NCBI GenBank assembly: GCA_964472385.1
Contig: CAYYLT010000004.1
Span: 1 to 34,432, forward strand
DNA: 34,432 nt
Direction of reading: 5' to 3'
Origin: JAGXLC01 sp964472385
GTDB taxonomy: Bacteria > Bacteroidota > Bacteroidia > Bacteroidales > UBA12077
The notes beneath the pieces are model-generated. The model searched no databases. It had not been told where the DNA came from and was given only the letters and a program-made list of their open reading frames with translations. Made by a program: the position numbers and the translations under genes. Below are positions 16,900-24,649 of the stretch, one piece after another; within the stretch, counting starts at the first letter, position 1, and each line of letters opens with the position of its first letter.

Positions 16900-17895
16900 T
16901 TATGGTACTTCAATGGTATTCAGGATCTGGGTTATGATATCTTCACTTGTAATATTTTCTGCTTCTGCTTCATAGCTAAGTCCGATCCGGTGTCTCATCA
17001 CATCCTGACATACGGCTCTGACATCTTCCGGGATAACGTAACCGCGGCGTTTAATAAAGGCAAAAGCTTTTGATGCAATAGCCAGGTTAATGCTGGCTCT
17101 GGGAGAAGCCCCATAGCTGATCATGGCTTCGTATTGATCAAGCTTGTAATTCGAAGGAAACCGGGTAGCAAAAACAATATCGAGAATATATCTTTCAATT
17201 TTTTCATCGATATAGACATCTTTCACAACTTGCCGGGCTTTGATAATATTCTCCGGACTTACCACTTTGCTTGCCGTGGGAAAGGCTTTGGCCAAATTTT
17301 GGCGTACGATCAGCTTTTCCTCTTCCAGGGCGGGATAATTAATCACTACTTTCAGCATAAATCGATCTACCTGAGCTTCGGGCAGGGGATAGGTCCCTTC
17401 CTGCTCAATGGGATTTTGGGTGGCCATTACCAGGAAAGGCTCTTCCAGTTTGAACGTTTCCTCACCAATGGTTATTTGACGCTCTTGCATGGCTTCAAGT
17501 AAAGCACTCTGAACCTTGGCAGGTGACCGGTTGATCTCATCGGCCAATACAAAATTGGTAAAGATGGGCCCTTTTTTTATCATAAATTGTTCCTTCTGCT
17601 GGCTATAGATCATGGTTCCCAAAAGATCGGCAGGCAATAGATCGGGTGTAAACTGAACCCGGTTAAATTTTGCGTCAATTATCCCTGATAAGGTGCTTAT
17701 GGCCAATGTTTTTGCCAGTCCCGGCACACCTTCCAGCAGAATGTGGCCGTCGGAGAGCAATCCTACCAAAAGGCTTTCCAATAAATGCTTCTGGCCTACT
17801 ATGACCTTGTTCATCTCCATGTTGACCATATCCACAAATGAACTTTCCTGGTGGATACGTTCATTTAACTCTTTTACATTCAGCGTTTGATCCAT
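16900..17895 (-). CDS. moxR: MoxR-family AAA+ ATPase
   Basis: The 331-residue protein is a MoxR AAA+ ATPase (AAA_3 type). Walker A is GVPGLAKT (about residues 56-63), Walker B region FVLADEINRSPAKVQ, sensor 1 ATQNPIEQEGTYPLPEAQVDRFM, and the C-terminal lid region with YGASPRASINL. It heads the Bat operon and probably acts as a chaperone for VWA partners, loading a metal cofactor or remodelling the complex. The first open codon is a TTG at 17901; the ATG at 17895 (MDQTLNVKELNERI) is preferred. The divergent spacer to truA is about 190 bp. Confidence 0.93.
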   Translation of the reverse strand: MDQTLNVKELNERIHQESSFVDMVNMEMNKVIVGQKHLLESLLVGLLSDGHILLEGVPGLAKTLAISTLSGIIDAKFNRVQFTPDLLPADLLGTMIYSQQKEQFMIKKGPIFTNFVLADEINRSPAKVQSALLEAMQERQITIGEETFKLEEPFLVMATQNPIEQEGTYPLPEAQVDRFMLKVVINYPALEEEKLIVRQNLAKAFPTASKVVSPENIIKARQVVKDVYIDEKIERYILDIVFATRFPSNYKLDQYEAMISYGASPRASINLAIASKAFAFIKRRGYVIPEDVRAVCQDVMRHRIGLSYEAEAENITSEDIITQILNTIEVP

Positions 17896-18040
17896 ATACA
17901 AATTTTTCTCAAATTAAAGGTTTTTATCACAGAAATGAAAGTTTTAGAAATGACAATATTAGCCTTTTATTCTGTTAATAAAAGTTAAAGTACATTAAGT
18001 TTTATTAAGCTTTTTTCCCCCAGTATGTATGTTTTAGGAC

Positions 18041-18071
18041 TTTAAACGAAAGGATTTTTTTTTTAGTTTTG
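18041..18071 (+). promoter_or_regulatory. Candidate promoter of truA
   Basis: TTTA (18041-18044), a 19-nt spacer and TAGTTTTG (18064-18071) match the Bacteroidota consensus TTTG / TAnnTTTG. The -7 element is exact and the -33 element differs by one base. A start near 18078 leaves about 12 nt before the TTG at 18090, which supports that codon as the truA start. Confidence 0.5.
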
Positions 18072-18089
18072 CTCCAAACCCAATAAATT

Positions 18090-18854
18090 TTGATTCATAG
18101 ATATTTTATCAAACTGGCATTTCAGGGCACCAATTACCATGGCTGGCAGATACAGTCCAAGGCCCTGAGTGTGCAGCAAGTACTCAATCATGCTCTGAGC
18201 ACCATCTTCCGCCAGAAAATTCAGGTGGTTGGTGCCGGCAGAACCGATGCCGGTGTACATGCTTCGTGTTTCTATGCCCATTTCGATATGGATATGGATC
18301 CTCTGCCGGAGATGCAAAATGCCATTTTCCGGTTAAACCGGTTTTTGCCTCGTGATATTGCCATATATGGAATAATGCCTGTAAAGGAGAAATCCCATGC
18401 ACGTTTTGATGCCATTTCCCGTACTTATATCTATCAGATAACAACGATCAAAGACCCGTTCAGAGCTGCTTTTGCTTACCATTTTTTCGGGAAACTGGAT
18501 ATGGATAGGATGAATAAGGCATCTGAAATTCTCACTGAATACAAGGATTTTACCAGTTTCTCCAAATCCAATACCCAGGTAAAGACCAATATTTGTGAAA
18601 TTTATCATGCCAGATGGTATAAACAGAAACATTTGTTGTGCTTTACCGTAAAAGCGAACAGATTTTTGCGCAATATGGTACGGGCTATGGTAGGAACCCT
18701 TCTTGAAATTGGTGCAGGAAAGATTGAAGTCAATAAGCTGATGGATATTCTGGATAGCAAAGACCGTTCAGCGGCCGGTTATTCCGTGCCGTCAAACGGA
18801 CTGTTTTTGGATCATATCGAATATCCAAAGGAAATTTTTCTCCCGGGAGAATAG
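18090..18854 (+). CDS. truA: tRNA pseudouridine(38-40) synthase TruA, TTG start
   Basis: TruA converts uridines 38, 39 and 40 in the tRNA anticodon arm to pseudouridine. The N-terminal pattern RYFIKLAFQGTNYHGWQ, the catalytic Asp53 in GRTDAGVHA, and the later NRFLRNMVRAMVGTLLEIG are diagnostic. The length of 254 residues is normal. No ATG precedes the conserved region in frame: a stop lies at 18084-18086, leaving ATT (18087) or TTG (18090), and TTG is used. The last codons and stop lie in a perfect 14-bp palindrome TTCTCCCGGGAGAA (18838-18851). Confidence 0.93.
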   Translation: MIHRYFIKLAFQGTNYHGWQIQSKALSVQQVLNHALSTIFRQKIQVVGAGRTDAGVHASCFYAHFDMDMDPLPEMQNAIFRLNRFLPRDIAIYGIMPVKEKSHARFDAISRTYIYQITTIKDPFRAAFAYHFFGKLDMDRMNKASEILTEYKDFTSFSKSNTQVKTNICEIYHARWYKQKHLLCFTVKANRFLRNMVRAMVGTLLEIGAGKIEVNKLMDILDSKDRSAAGYSVPSNGLFLDHIEYPKEIFLPGE

Positions 18855-18864
18855 CCGGGATCGA

Positions 18865-18894
18865 TTTGTTATTACATCAAATTGCATATATTAG
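18865..18894 (+). promoter_or_regulatory. Possible promoter of the HAMP-GAF sensor gene
   Basis: TTTG (18865-18868), an 18-nt spacer and TATATTAG (18887-18894) resemble the Bacteroidota promoter, with one mismatch in the -7 element. The gene's ATG lies 25 nt downstream. Confidence 0.35.
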
Positions 18895-18918
18895 CGGAAC
18901 ATTAAAAATGTCGTATTC

Positions 18919-20574
18919 ATGAATATAAAAAACATCAGATTTACCATTGCAGGGAAGTTGCTGCTGGGTATAGGGGCCATTATTCTGGCCATCTTAATTA
19001 ATAGTTATATAATCAATAATTCACTGGAAAGGAGCCGGAACATTAATCAAAAGATTACAGAGTTATATGTCCCATCGGCCTCTTATTTGAATGACCTTTA
19101 CAGCTTGGTGAACCGGTCAAAATCGCTTATCAAAAGTTGGGTTTTTATAGATAAAAAGAAAAATACCCCCGATAAGCTTCAGCTTAAGGCTTTGCATGAT
19201 GAAGATCTTCCCGCAATGCATGAAAAAATTTCCCAACTGTCGGAGAGCTGGAACCAAAAAGAGCAAGATAAATACCGCCATATCTATTCTACGATAAAGG
19301 ATACCCTGTTTCCAAAACATCAGGATATTATGAACAAGCTCAACAGCTTTGACAGTTATAACGATCCGATGTTGTTGTTTGAGATCACCCCTCAGGTTGA
19401 ATACGGCGGTGAGATCATTGTTATGACCGATGAAATCCTTCATGATATCAATGCGTTGAGGAATACCATGCAAAGTAAGGTCAATTCCTCAAGAAGTCAG
19501 ATGACAGGGATATTCAGTAGATTCAAGACCTCGATCTTTATTTTGGGTATTGCGCTCATTGTCATCTCTGTGGTCATTGCACTGATATTAACCCGCACTA
19601 CTGTCCGGCCCATCAACAAGGTTAAAAATATACTTTATTCCATGTGCAGGGGAATTCTTCCCAAAGATAAACTTCATGTAAGGAATGACGAAATAGGCGA
19701 TATGTCCGCAGCCCTGAATGATCTGATCGAGAGTTTCAGGAAGTTTACCAATTTTGCCAAAGAAATTGGCAAGGGTAACTACAACTTTCAATTTGAAGCC
19801 TTAAGCGACAAAGATGATCTTGGAAATGCCCTGCTGGAGATGCGGGATAATTTGAAAAAGGCTTCCCTCGAGGAGGAAAAACGCAAAAAAGAAGATGACC
19901 AAAGAAACTGGGCTTCTCAGGGTTTGGCCAAGTTTTCGGGTATATTGAGGGAGAACAATGACAACATCGAAGAGTTGTCATACCAGATCATTAAAAATCT
20001 GGTTAAATATACCGAAGCCAATCAGGGCGGACTCTTTATTATGAATGACGAGGATGAGGAGAATCCATTCATAGAATTAAATGCTGCTTATGCCTATAGC
20101 AGAAGGAAATACCTGGAAAAAAAGATCGATTTGGGGGTTGGGCTTGTCGGCCGGGTAGTGCAGGAAGGTGAGACGATTTATATGACAGAATTGCCTGATA
20201 ATTATATCAATATTACCAGCGGACTGGGTGATGCCAATCCGAGAAGTCTGCTCATAGTACCCCTTAAGATCAATGATGAGATTCATGGTGTTATTGAACT
20301 GGCTTCTTTTAAGGAATTTGCCGAATATCAGATTGACTTTATCGAGCGGGTAGGAGAGAGTATTGCCTCTACCCTTTCCGCTGTTAAAATTAATATCAGA
20401 ACCAATGAATTGTTGGAAAAATCGCAGCAACAGGCGGAAGAAATGAAGGCCCAGGAAGAAGAGATGCGTCAGAATATGGAAGAGCTGAAAGCTACACAGG
20501 AAGAATCAGCCAGAAGGGAAAAAGAGCTTCAGGCCAAACTGGAAGAGTGCCAGCAGAAGGATAACAATGGGTAA
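18919..20574 (+). CDS. Membrane sensor with HAMP, GAF and C-terminal coiled coil
   Basis: The 551-residue protein begins with a transmembrane helix (about 10-30). A periplasmic helical bundle of about 170 residues follows (four-helix chemoreceptor-like, ERSRNINQKITELYVPSASY), then a second helix (about 204-226) and a HAMP-type linker (about 227-285, TVRPINKVKNILY then NDEIGDMSAALNDLI). A GAF domain spans about 350-485 (LVGRVVQEGETIYMTELP, SLLIVPLKINDEIHGVIELAS). It ends in a Glu/Gln-rich coiled coil (about 490-551). No histidine kinase, PP2C phosphatase, GGDEF or methyl-accepting signalling domain follows, so the output is unknown; the coiled coil may recruit a partner. A SiaC-like gene lies downstream on the opposite strand. 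Confidence 0.85.
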   Translation: MNIKNIRFTIAGKLLLGIGAIILAILINSYIINNSLERSRNINQKITELYVPSASYLNDLYSLVNRSKSLIKSWVFIDKKKNTPDKLQLKALHDEDLPAMHEKISQLSESWNQKEQDKYRHIYSTIKDTLFPKHQDIMNKLNSFDSYNDPMLLFEITPQVEYGGEIIVMTDEILHDINALRNTMQSKVNSSRSQMTGIFSRFKTSIFILGIALIVISVVIALILTRTTVRPINKVKNILYSMCRGILPKDKLHVRNDEIGDMSAALNDLIESFRKFTNFAKEIGKGNYNFQFEALSDKDDLGNALLEMRDNLKKASLEEEKRKKEDDQRNWASQGLAKFSGILRENNDNIEELSYQIIKNLVKYTEANQGGLFIMNDEDEENPFIELNAAYAYSRRKYLEKKIDLGVGLVGRVVQEGETIYMTELPDNYINITSGLGDANPRSLLIVPLKINDEIHGVIELASFKEFAEYQIDFIERVGESIASTLSAVKINIRTNELLEKSQQQAEEMKAQEEEMRQNMEELKATQEESARREKELQAKLEECQQKDNNG

Positions 20575-20874
20575 GCGATATTTTTGCAGGTTCCGGTGGG
20601 TATATGCTGGGTGATATACATGGTTTGAGTGTTTGAGGGGAAAGTTCACTCGGTGGTCATTCCGTTGTCATTGGTTGTCATTCTTGCGTTGACGCATGCT
20701 CCCATGATCCAGCTAAATTCCTTTGCGTTCCTTTGTGAGGTACTTGGTGCATCTTTGTGGTTTCAAAATAACATTAACCACCAAGGCACACAAATACCAT
20801 CACCAGGGCGCACGAAAGATTCGGATGAACCGGCAGCCCATTCACGCATAAACATCCGGTGCAACAAAGCAGGG
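20575..20874. repeat. Non-coding spacer with imperfect palindromic repeat
   Basis: This spacer between convergent genes has no gene I recognise. It contains a degenerate inverted repeat of about 42-nt arms (20721-20762 and 20776-20818), built from CTTTG(T/C)G-like words on the left and their complements on the right, with an exact GTGGTT/AACCAC centre. Upstream are three spaced GTCATT copies (20656-20682). I associate such CTTTGTG-rich palindromes with dispersed intergenic repeats of Bacteroidota; copy number cannot be judged from one window. Confidence 0.5.
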
Positions 20875-21252
20875 CTAGTAGATTTCTATCAGTTTGAAAG
20901 GCAGGTCCAGAATTGACTGGTAGTGTTTTCCCAATTCGTATACGGCTTCATCATCCTCTTCATAATACCAGTTTATTTTGGTGTTGTATCCACTTTGATG
21001 GTGTTCTTCAAGGATATGGAAAAATTCCAGTATAAATTTTGAGGAACCGCTGTTGATGTATTCCAGTTGAACATGAACCACGGTTTCCTCGCAGGGATCC
21101 TTGTAATAGTCAAAAATCCAGTCGATAATATGGGTGAAAAAATCTTCCGGATTTTCCGGTATGGCTCTGCCATTGATTTTTAAAACACCTGTCTGGGCGT
21201 CGAAATAGACACCTGGTGTCTTAATAGTCTCTTCTAACCTTAAATTCTCCAT
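20875..21252 (-). CDS. SiaC-family regulatory phosphoprotein (DUF1987)
   Basis: The 125-residue protein matches the DUF1987/SiaC family: early TPGVYFDAQTGVLKINGRAIPENP, then FFTHIIDWIFDYY, VQLEYINSGSSKFILEFF and HILEEHHQSG. In Pseudomonas aeruginosa, SiaC is phosphorylated by kinase SiaB and dephosphorylated by SiaA, and controls a diguanylate cyclase. The acceptor region there (NTSS, Thr68) corresponds here to NSGSS, with Ser68 at the equivalent position and Ser70/Ser71 next to it. No SiaA, SiaB or cyclase gene is adjacent. The convergent HAMP-GAF gene is the only sensor nearby, and it lacks the PP2C domain of SiaA. The product should be cytoplasmic. Confidence 0.88.
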   Translation of the reverse strand: MENLRLEETIKTPGVYFDAQTGVLKINGRAIPENPEDFFTHIIDWIFDYYKDPCEETVVHVQLEYINSGSSKFILEFFHILEEHHQSGYNTKINWYYEEDDEAVYELGKHYQSILDLPFKLIEIY

Positions 21253-21583
21253 ATCACAAAGATATTTTTTTTACGCATATTGTATGAATAAAATCAAATC
21301 ACTGTTCACCCGATTTGTTCTTGTAACCCGCTTATGCCAGAATTACCTTTGAAAAATATAAATATTCCTCTTTACCATCATACAGGTTTACATGAAAATA
21401 AGTTACATAGAATGCACAAAAAAAAATGCAATGATTAAATTGTTTATTATTAAGGTTTTATGACTAAAGGGCTGCATTTCGTTGCTATGGGGTATTGATA
21501 TAAAAGCATCTATTTTATAAATTTACCTAATGTTTTGCACATGTTATTGTTAAACCATTAAAAATTAAATCAATAGATCGTTT
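21253..21583. other. Divergent spacer and long leader before the AMMECR1 cassette
   Basis: This AT-rich interval separates the SiaC-like gene from the AmmeMemoRadiSam cassette. It holds a candidate plus-strand promoter (21320-21351) that would give a leader of about 225 nt. Within the leader a 23-codon ORF (21392-21463) is possible but unsupported. No known riboswitch is evident by eye. Confidence 0.45.
21320..21351 (+). promoter_or_regulatory. Candidate promoter for the AmmeMemoRadiSam cassette
   Basis: CTTG (21320-21323), a 20-nt spacer and TACCTTTG (21344-21351) match the Bacteroidota consensus with an exact -7 element and one mismatch at -33. It points toward the AMMECR1-like gene 230 nt downstream. 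Confidence 0.42.
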
Positions 21584-22117
21584 ATGTTTGAGCCAAAAAC
21601 CGTTTATGCCAAGATTGCTTATGATGCAATATTGTTGTATTTGAAAACAGGAAAAAAGATCCTGAAGGAGGAGTCTGAGATTCCTCCGGCCATGCAGCTT
21701 AGGTTACCCTGTTTTGTATTCCTTTATTGTGGGGATGAGTTAAAAGGAAAACAGGGCTCATTGGAGCCTAAGCATCATAATCTGTATAACGAAATTATTG
21801 AAAATGCCATTGCTGCAGCTATGGAAGATCCACATACCGGTAAGCTTAAAGAGGATGAATTGAATACAATAAGCCTGGTTGTAGACGTCTTATCCAAACC
21901 CAAACCATTGGAAGATAAATCACTTTTAAAGCCTGCTAAGCACGGCATTATAGTGGAAGATGAAAATGCTAACAGTTCTGTGGTTTTTCCCAATAAAGAT
22001 GGCATGGTTTCCATTGACGAACAGATCAAGGTTGCCAGAAGGAAAGCAGGTATTGAGGATCATGTGCCGGATGAAAGAATCAGGCTGAGGCATTTTACAA
22101 CAACCAGTTATGTATAA
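21584..22117 (+). CDS. AMMECR1-domain protein (AmmeMemoRadiSam protein A-like), hallmark motif lost
   Basis: The 177-residue protein is the length of a stand-alone AMMECR1 domain. Recognisable segments are the N-terminal helix (YAKIAYDAILLYLKTG), GSLEPKHHNLYNEIIENAIAAAMEDP, and the C-terminal KHGIIVEDENANSSVVFP then IDEQIKVARRKAGI, which parallel the family. The hallmark LRGCIG is replaced by LKGKQG, so the conserved cysteine is absent. The gene leads a four-gene plus-strand cluster: 15 nt to the acylphosphatase, then 9 nt, then 12 nt. The family's biochemical role is not established. The neighbouring radical SAM and MEMO genes make the identity secure despite the divergence. Confidence 0.85.
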   Translation: MFEPKTVYAKIAYDAILLYLKTGKKILKEESEIPPAMQLRLPCFVFLYCGDELKGKQGSLEPKHHNLYNEIIENAIAAAMEDPHTGKLKEDELNTISLVVDVLSKPKPLEDKSLLKPAKHGIIVEDENANSSVVFPNKDGMVSIDEQIKVARRKAGIEDHVPDERIRLRHFTTTSYV

Positions 22118-22132
22118 AAGATACTGTGGTTT

Positions 22133-22402
22133 ATGAAACTGGCCAAAGCCATAACAATAAAAGGCAGGGTACAGGGAGTAGGTTTTCGATTCAGCGCTGC
22201 TCATAAGGCAGAAGAAATGGGTATCAAAGGTTTCGTTGAAAACAGGCCCGACGGAAAAGTGTATATTGAAGCAGAAGGCGAACCTGAAAACCTGAACAAT
22301 TTTATAAACTGGTGCGGGAAAGGCCCGCTAACCGCAAATGTGGATGATGTGGTTACACAAGAAATTCCGGTGCAGAACTTCAAACGTTTTGGGATCAAAT
22401 AG
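22133..22402 (+). CDS. Acylphosphatase
   Basis: An 89-residue acylphosphatase, normal for this family, which hydrolyses carboxyl-phosphate bonds. The phosphate-binding loop GRVQGVGFR with its arginine, and the catalytic asparagine in GFVENRPDGKVYIEAEG, are both present. It is a cytoplasmic enzyme. It lies between the AMMECR1-like and radical SAM genes with very short spacers (15 and 9 nt), so it is translated from the same transcript. Its physiological substrate is not indicated; its location suggests an acyl phosphate produced or used in the AmmeMemoRadiSam pathway, which is inference. Confidence 0.93.
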   Translation: MKLAKAITIKGRVQGVGFRFSAAHKAEEMGIKGFVENRPDGKVYIEAEGEPENLNNFINWCGKGPLTANVDDVVTQEIPVQNFKRFGIK

Positions 22403-22411
22403 CGGTGATGT

Positions 22412-23416
22412 ATGAAAGAGGCATTATATTATCAAAACACTGGAAGCTCAAAGGTTGAATGTGCTTTATGTCCGCATAATTGCAGGATTAAAGATCAAAA
22501 CCGGGGAATATGCGGGGTGCGGAAAAATATAGGCGGTAAACTTTACGCTGAAAATTATGGAATAATCACCGCTCTGGGCTTGGATCCCATTGAAAAGAAA
22601 CCTTTATATCACTTTTTCCCCGGTCGTGAAATATTCTCCATAGGAAGCATCGGATGTAACCTGAAATGTTTTTTTTGCCAGAACTGGGAGATATCCCAGG
22701 CTACCCCGGATGATATCTCCAGTAAACATTCTTACAGCGTGGATAAGATTGTTCAAATGGCTGTCAGTCAGAAGGATAATCTGGGCGTTGCGTATACCTA
22801 TAATGAACCGGTTATCTATTATGAGTATATGCTCGATATAGCCGGAAAGATCAAACAAGCGGGACTAAAAAATGTGGTGGTGACGAATGGTTTCATCAAT
22901 CCTGAACCATTGGAGAGATTGATGACGTATATTGATGCATTTAGTGTTGATTTAAAGGGGTTTACAAATGAGTTCTATAAAAAGTATACCGGTTCTACTT
23001 TTCAACCCATCAAAAATACCCTTAAAAAATTGGGCGATAGCAATCTATTGCTGGAGATTATCAATCTGGTCATTCCCACATTGAATGATGACATTGGAAA
23101 ATTTGAGGAAATGCTGAAATGGATCAGGGATCATGTTGGAGAAAACACGGTTTTGCATATTTCGCGTTATCATCCCGGCTATAAGTCCAGGATATCCGCT
23201 ACCCCTGCTTCCACGTTAAAAGAATTTTATGCCCTTGCTACGCAATACGTGAATTATGTATATCTTGGGAATGTTCTCCTGGAAGAAGGCAGCAATACTT
23301 TTTGTCACCAATGTAAAAATTTGTTGGTCAGAAGAGAAGGTTATTATGCAGAAACTCCTGGCCTTGATGCGGAAGGCAGTTGCCTTTTTTGTGGAAATAA
23401 AGTATTCATCCGATAA
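22412..23416 (+). CDS. amrS: AmmeMemoRadiSam system radical SAM enzyme
   Basis: The 334-residue radical SAM protein has the 4Fe-4S motif Cys82-x3-Cys86-x2-Cys89 (CNLKCFFC) and the family's upstream cysteine set (Cys17, Cys20, Cys24, Cys34; ECALCPHNC, GICGV). It also has a C-terminal zinc-ribbon-like CHQC ... CLFC pair. Conserved text such as ALGLDPIEKKPLYHFFPG and AYTYNEPVIYYEYM fits the AmmeMemoRadiSam radical SAM subfamily, related to pyruvate formate-lyase activating enzymes. It would cleave S-adenosylmethionine to a 5'-deoxyadenosyl radical; its substrate is unknown. It is co-transcribed with an acylphosphatase (9 nt upstream) and a MEMO gene (12 nt downstream). Confidence 0.92.
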   Translation: MKEALYYQNTGSSKVECALCPHNCRIKDQNRGICGVRKNIGGKLYAENYGIITALGLDPIEKKPLYHFFPGREIFSIGSIGCNLKCFFCQNWEISQATPDDISSKHSYSVDKIVQMAVSQKDNLGVAYTYNEPVIYYEYMLDIAGKIKQAGLKNVVVTNGFINPEPLERLMTYIDAFSVDLKGFTNEFYKKYTGSTFQPIKNTLKKLGDSNLLLEIINLVIPTLNDDIGKFEEMLKWIRDHVGENTVLHISRYHPGYKSRISATPASTLKEFYALATQYVNYVYLGNVLLEEGSNTFCHQCKNLLVRREGYYAETPGLDAEGSCLFCGNKVFIR

Positions 23417-23428
23417 AGATCACAACCT

Positions 23429-24265
23429 ATGAGTATAAGAAAACCAGCGTTTGCCGGTCAGTTTTACCCCGATACCCGTCAGGAACTTGATGCATTATTG
23501 GATGAGGTTTATAGCATGGAAAAACACCGCATTGACAGTCAACTGGCACAAGAGCGGATCATTGGCGGTATTGCACCCCATGCCGGATATATGTTTTCGT
23601 CCTATCAGGCTGTGCATCTTTTTGAAATTGTAAAGGCACATCCCGGGCCTTTCGAAACTTTTTTCATTATCAATCCGAATCATAGTGGGTTGGGCAATGA
23701 TTATGCATACGATAGCAACGACTATTGGGATACCCCCTGTGGCAAAGTTGAAGTGGACAGGGATTTTGCCCAACAGTTAAATATTCCATTGTCTGATAAA
23801 GAACAGAAAAGAGAACATTCCGGTGAGGTTATGGTGCCCATGCTCAAACATTTTTTGCATTATGACTTTAAAATTGCCCCTATAACCCTGACTGTCCAGA
23901 GTTTACAAAATGCCAAGTCCCTGGCCAGGCTCATATTCGAAGCCAATCAGGTTTTAAAAAAACGCATTTTTGTTATTGCCTCGTCGGATTTTTCGCATTT
24001 TGTTTCTCCACAAACCGGCAGAGAGAAGGATCAAATGGTAATAGAGAAAATACAAGAATTTGATGCGGAAGGGGTTGAGCAGATTATCGCTGAAAAGCAA
24101 GTTTCCGTATGTGGATATGGCCCCATTATGACATTGATGGAATATGCCCGGTTACGATCAGGCAAACCGAAAGCCAGTATCTTAAGCAGGGGAAGCAGCG
24201 GGGATGTAATGCCATCCAGCGAAGTGGTTGATTATGTTTCTGTATTGTTTTATGAAACCGGGTAG
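23429..24265 (+). CDS. amrB: MEMO-like protein (AmmeMemoRadiSam system protein B)
   Basis: The 278-residue protein belongs to the MEMO family, related to extradiol dioxygenases. The N-terminal RKPAFAGQFYPDTRQEL is typical. The metal or active-site residues seen in the family are present: His51 (APHAGY), His85 (NPNHSG), His190 (SSDFSHF) and Cys228 (VCGYGPI), plus EHSGE. Human MEMO1 binds metal ions through equivalent residues. The gene ends the four-gene cassette. A palindrome TTCTTGACAAGAA (24275-24287) lies just past the stop. Confidence 0.93.
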   Translation: MSIRKPAFAGQFYPDTRQELDALLDEVYSMEKHRIDSQLAQERIIGGIAPHAGYMFSSYQAVHLFEIVKAHPGPFETFFIINPNHSGLGNDYAYDSNDYWDTPCGKVEVDRDFAQQLNIPLSDKEQKREHSGEVMVPMLKHFLHYDFKIAPITLTVQSLQNAKSLARLIFEANQVLKKRIFVIASSDFSHFVSPQTGREKDQMVIEKIQEFDAEGVEQIIAEKQVSVCGYGPIMTLMEYARLRSGKPKASILSRGSSGDVMPSSEVVDYVSVLFYETG

Positions 24266-24338
24266 TGCTCTTGTTTCTTGACAAGAATATCTTTTGGTTT
24301 TGATCGTACAGACGATTTTATCTGTAAAGTCAGATATC

Positions 24339-24638
24339 ATGTTAGAACATGTGGCCAACTGGCTGGAGAGCCATATGCAGCCTTGTATTTACAAGCAGTA
24401 TCTTGGTATAGAATGTCCTGGATGTGGATTTCAGCGGGCATTCGTTGCTTTGCTGAAAGGAAATTTTGCAGAAAGCATTCAGCTTTTTCCCGGTTTGTTG
24501 CCCATGATATTTTTGTTTTTATTCCTTTTATTGCATCTGATATTTAAGTTTAAATGGGGCGCCAATGTATTGAAATACATTTTTGTTGCTGATATGGCTA
24601 TCATCATGATCCACTATATGATTCATTTAATTCACTAA
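24339..24638 (+). CDS. DUF2752 small membrane protein
   Basis: This 99-residue protein starts at ATG 24339 (MLEHVANWLESH); an earlier TTG at 24294 would add 15 residues. The diagnostic motif is CPGCGFQRAF (near residues 26-35), followed by two transmembrane helices (LLPMIFLFLFLLLHLIF and VADMAIIMIHYMIHLI). DUF2752 proteins are small inner-membrane proteins of unknown role. It is followed 11 nt later by a second small membrane protein, a common pair in Bacteroidota. Confidence 0.88.
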   Translation: MLEHVANWLESHMQPCIYKQYLGIECPGCGFQRAFVALLKGNFAESIQLFPGLLPMIFLFLFLLLHLIFKFKWGANVLKYIFVADMAIIMIHYMIHLIH

Positions 24639-24649
24639 ATTTTACCATT

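Noticed and set aside
18838..18851. Perfect palindrome TTCTCCCGGGAGAA at the truA stop
   Set aside because: It has no loop and is made of coding codons; it might contribute to termination but there is no following T-run.
21257..21264. Exact -7 element TATCTTTG just upstream of the SiaC-like gene (minus strand)
   Set aside because: It lies 4 nt before the ATG and the nearest TTTG is 30 nt away rather than about 20, so it does not form a credible promoter unless the message is leaderless.
21377..21388. ATCATACAGGTT shared with the end of the 105-bp repeat at 26417-26428
   Set aside because: A 12-bp identity in a 34-kb AT-rich window is expected by chance; no inverted partner is present at 21377.
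24270..24296. Palindrome TTCTTGACAAGAA with TATCTTTT next to it, between the MEMO and DUF2752 genes
   Set aside because: It could be an operator or weak terminator, but the stem is short and there is no clear T-run or -33 element; too little to annotate.
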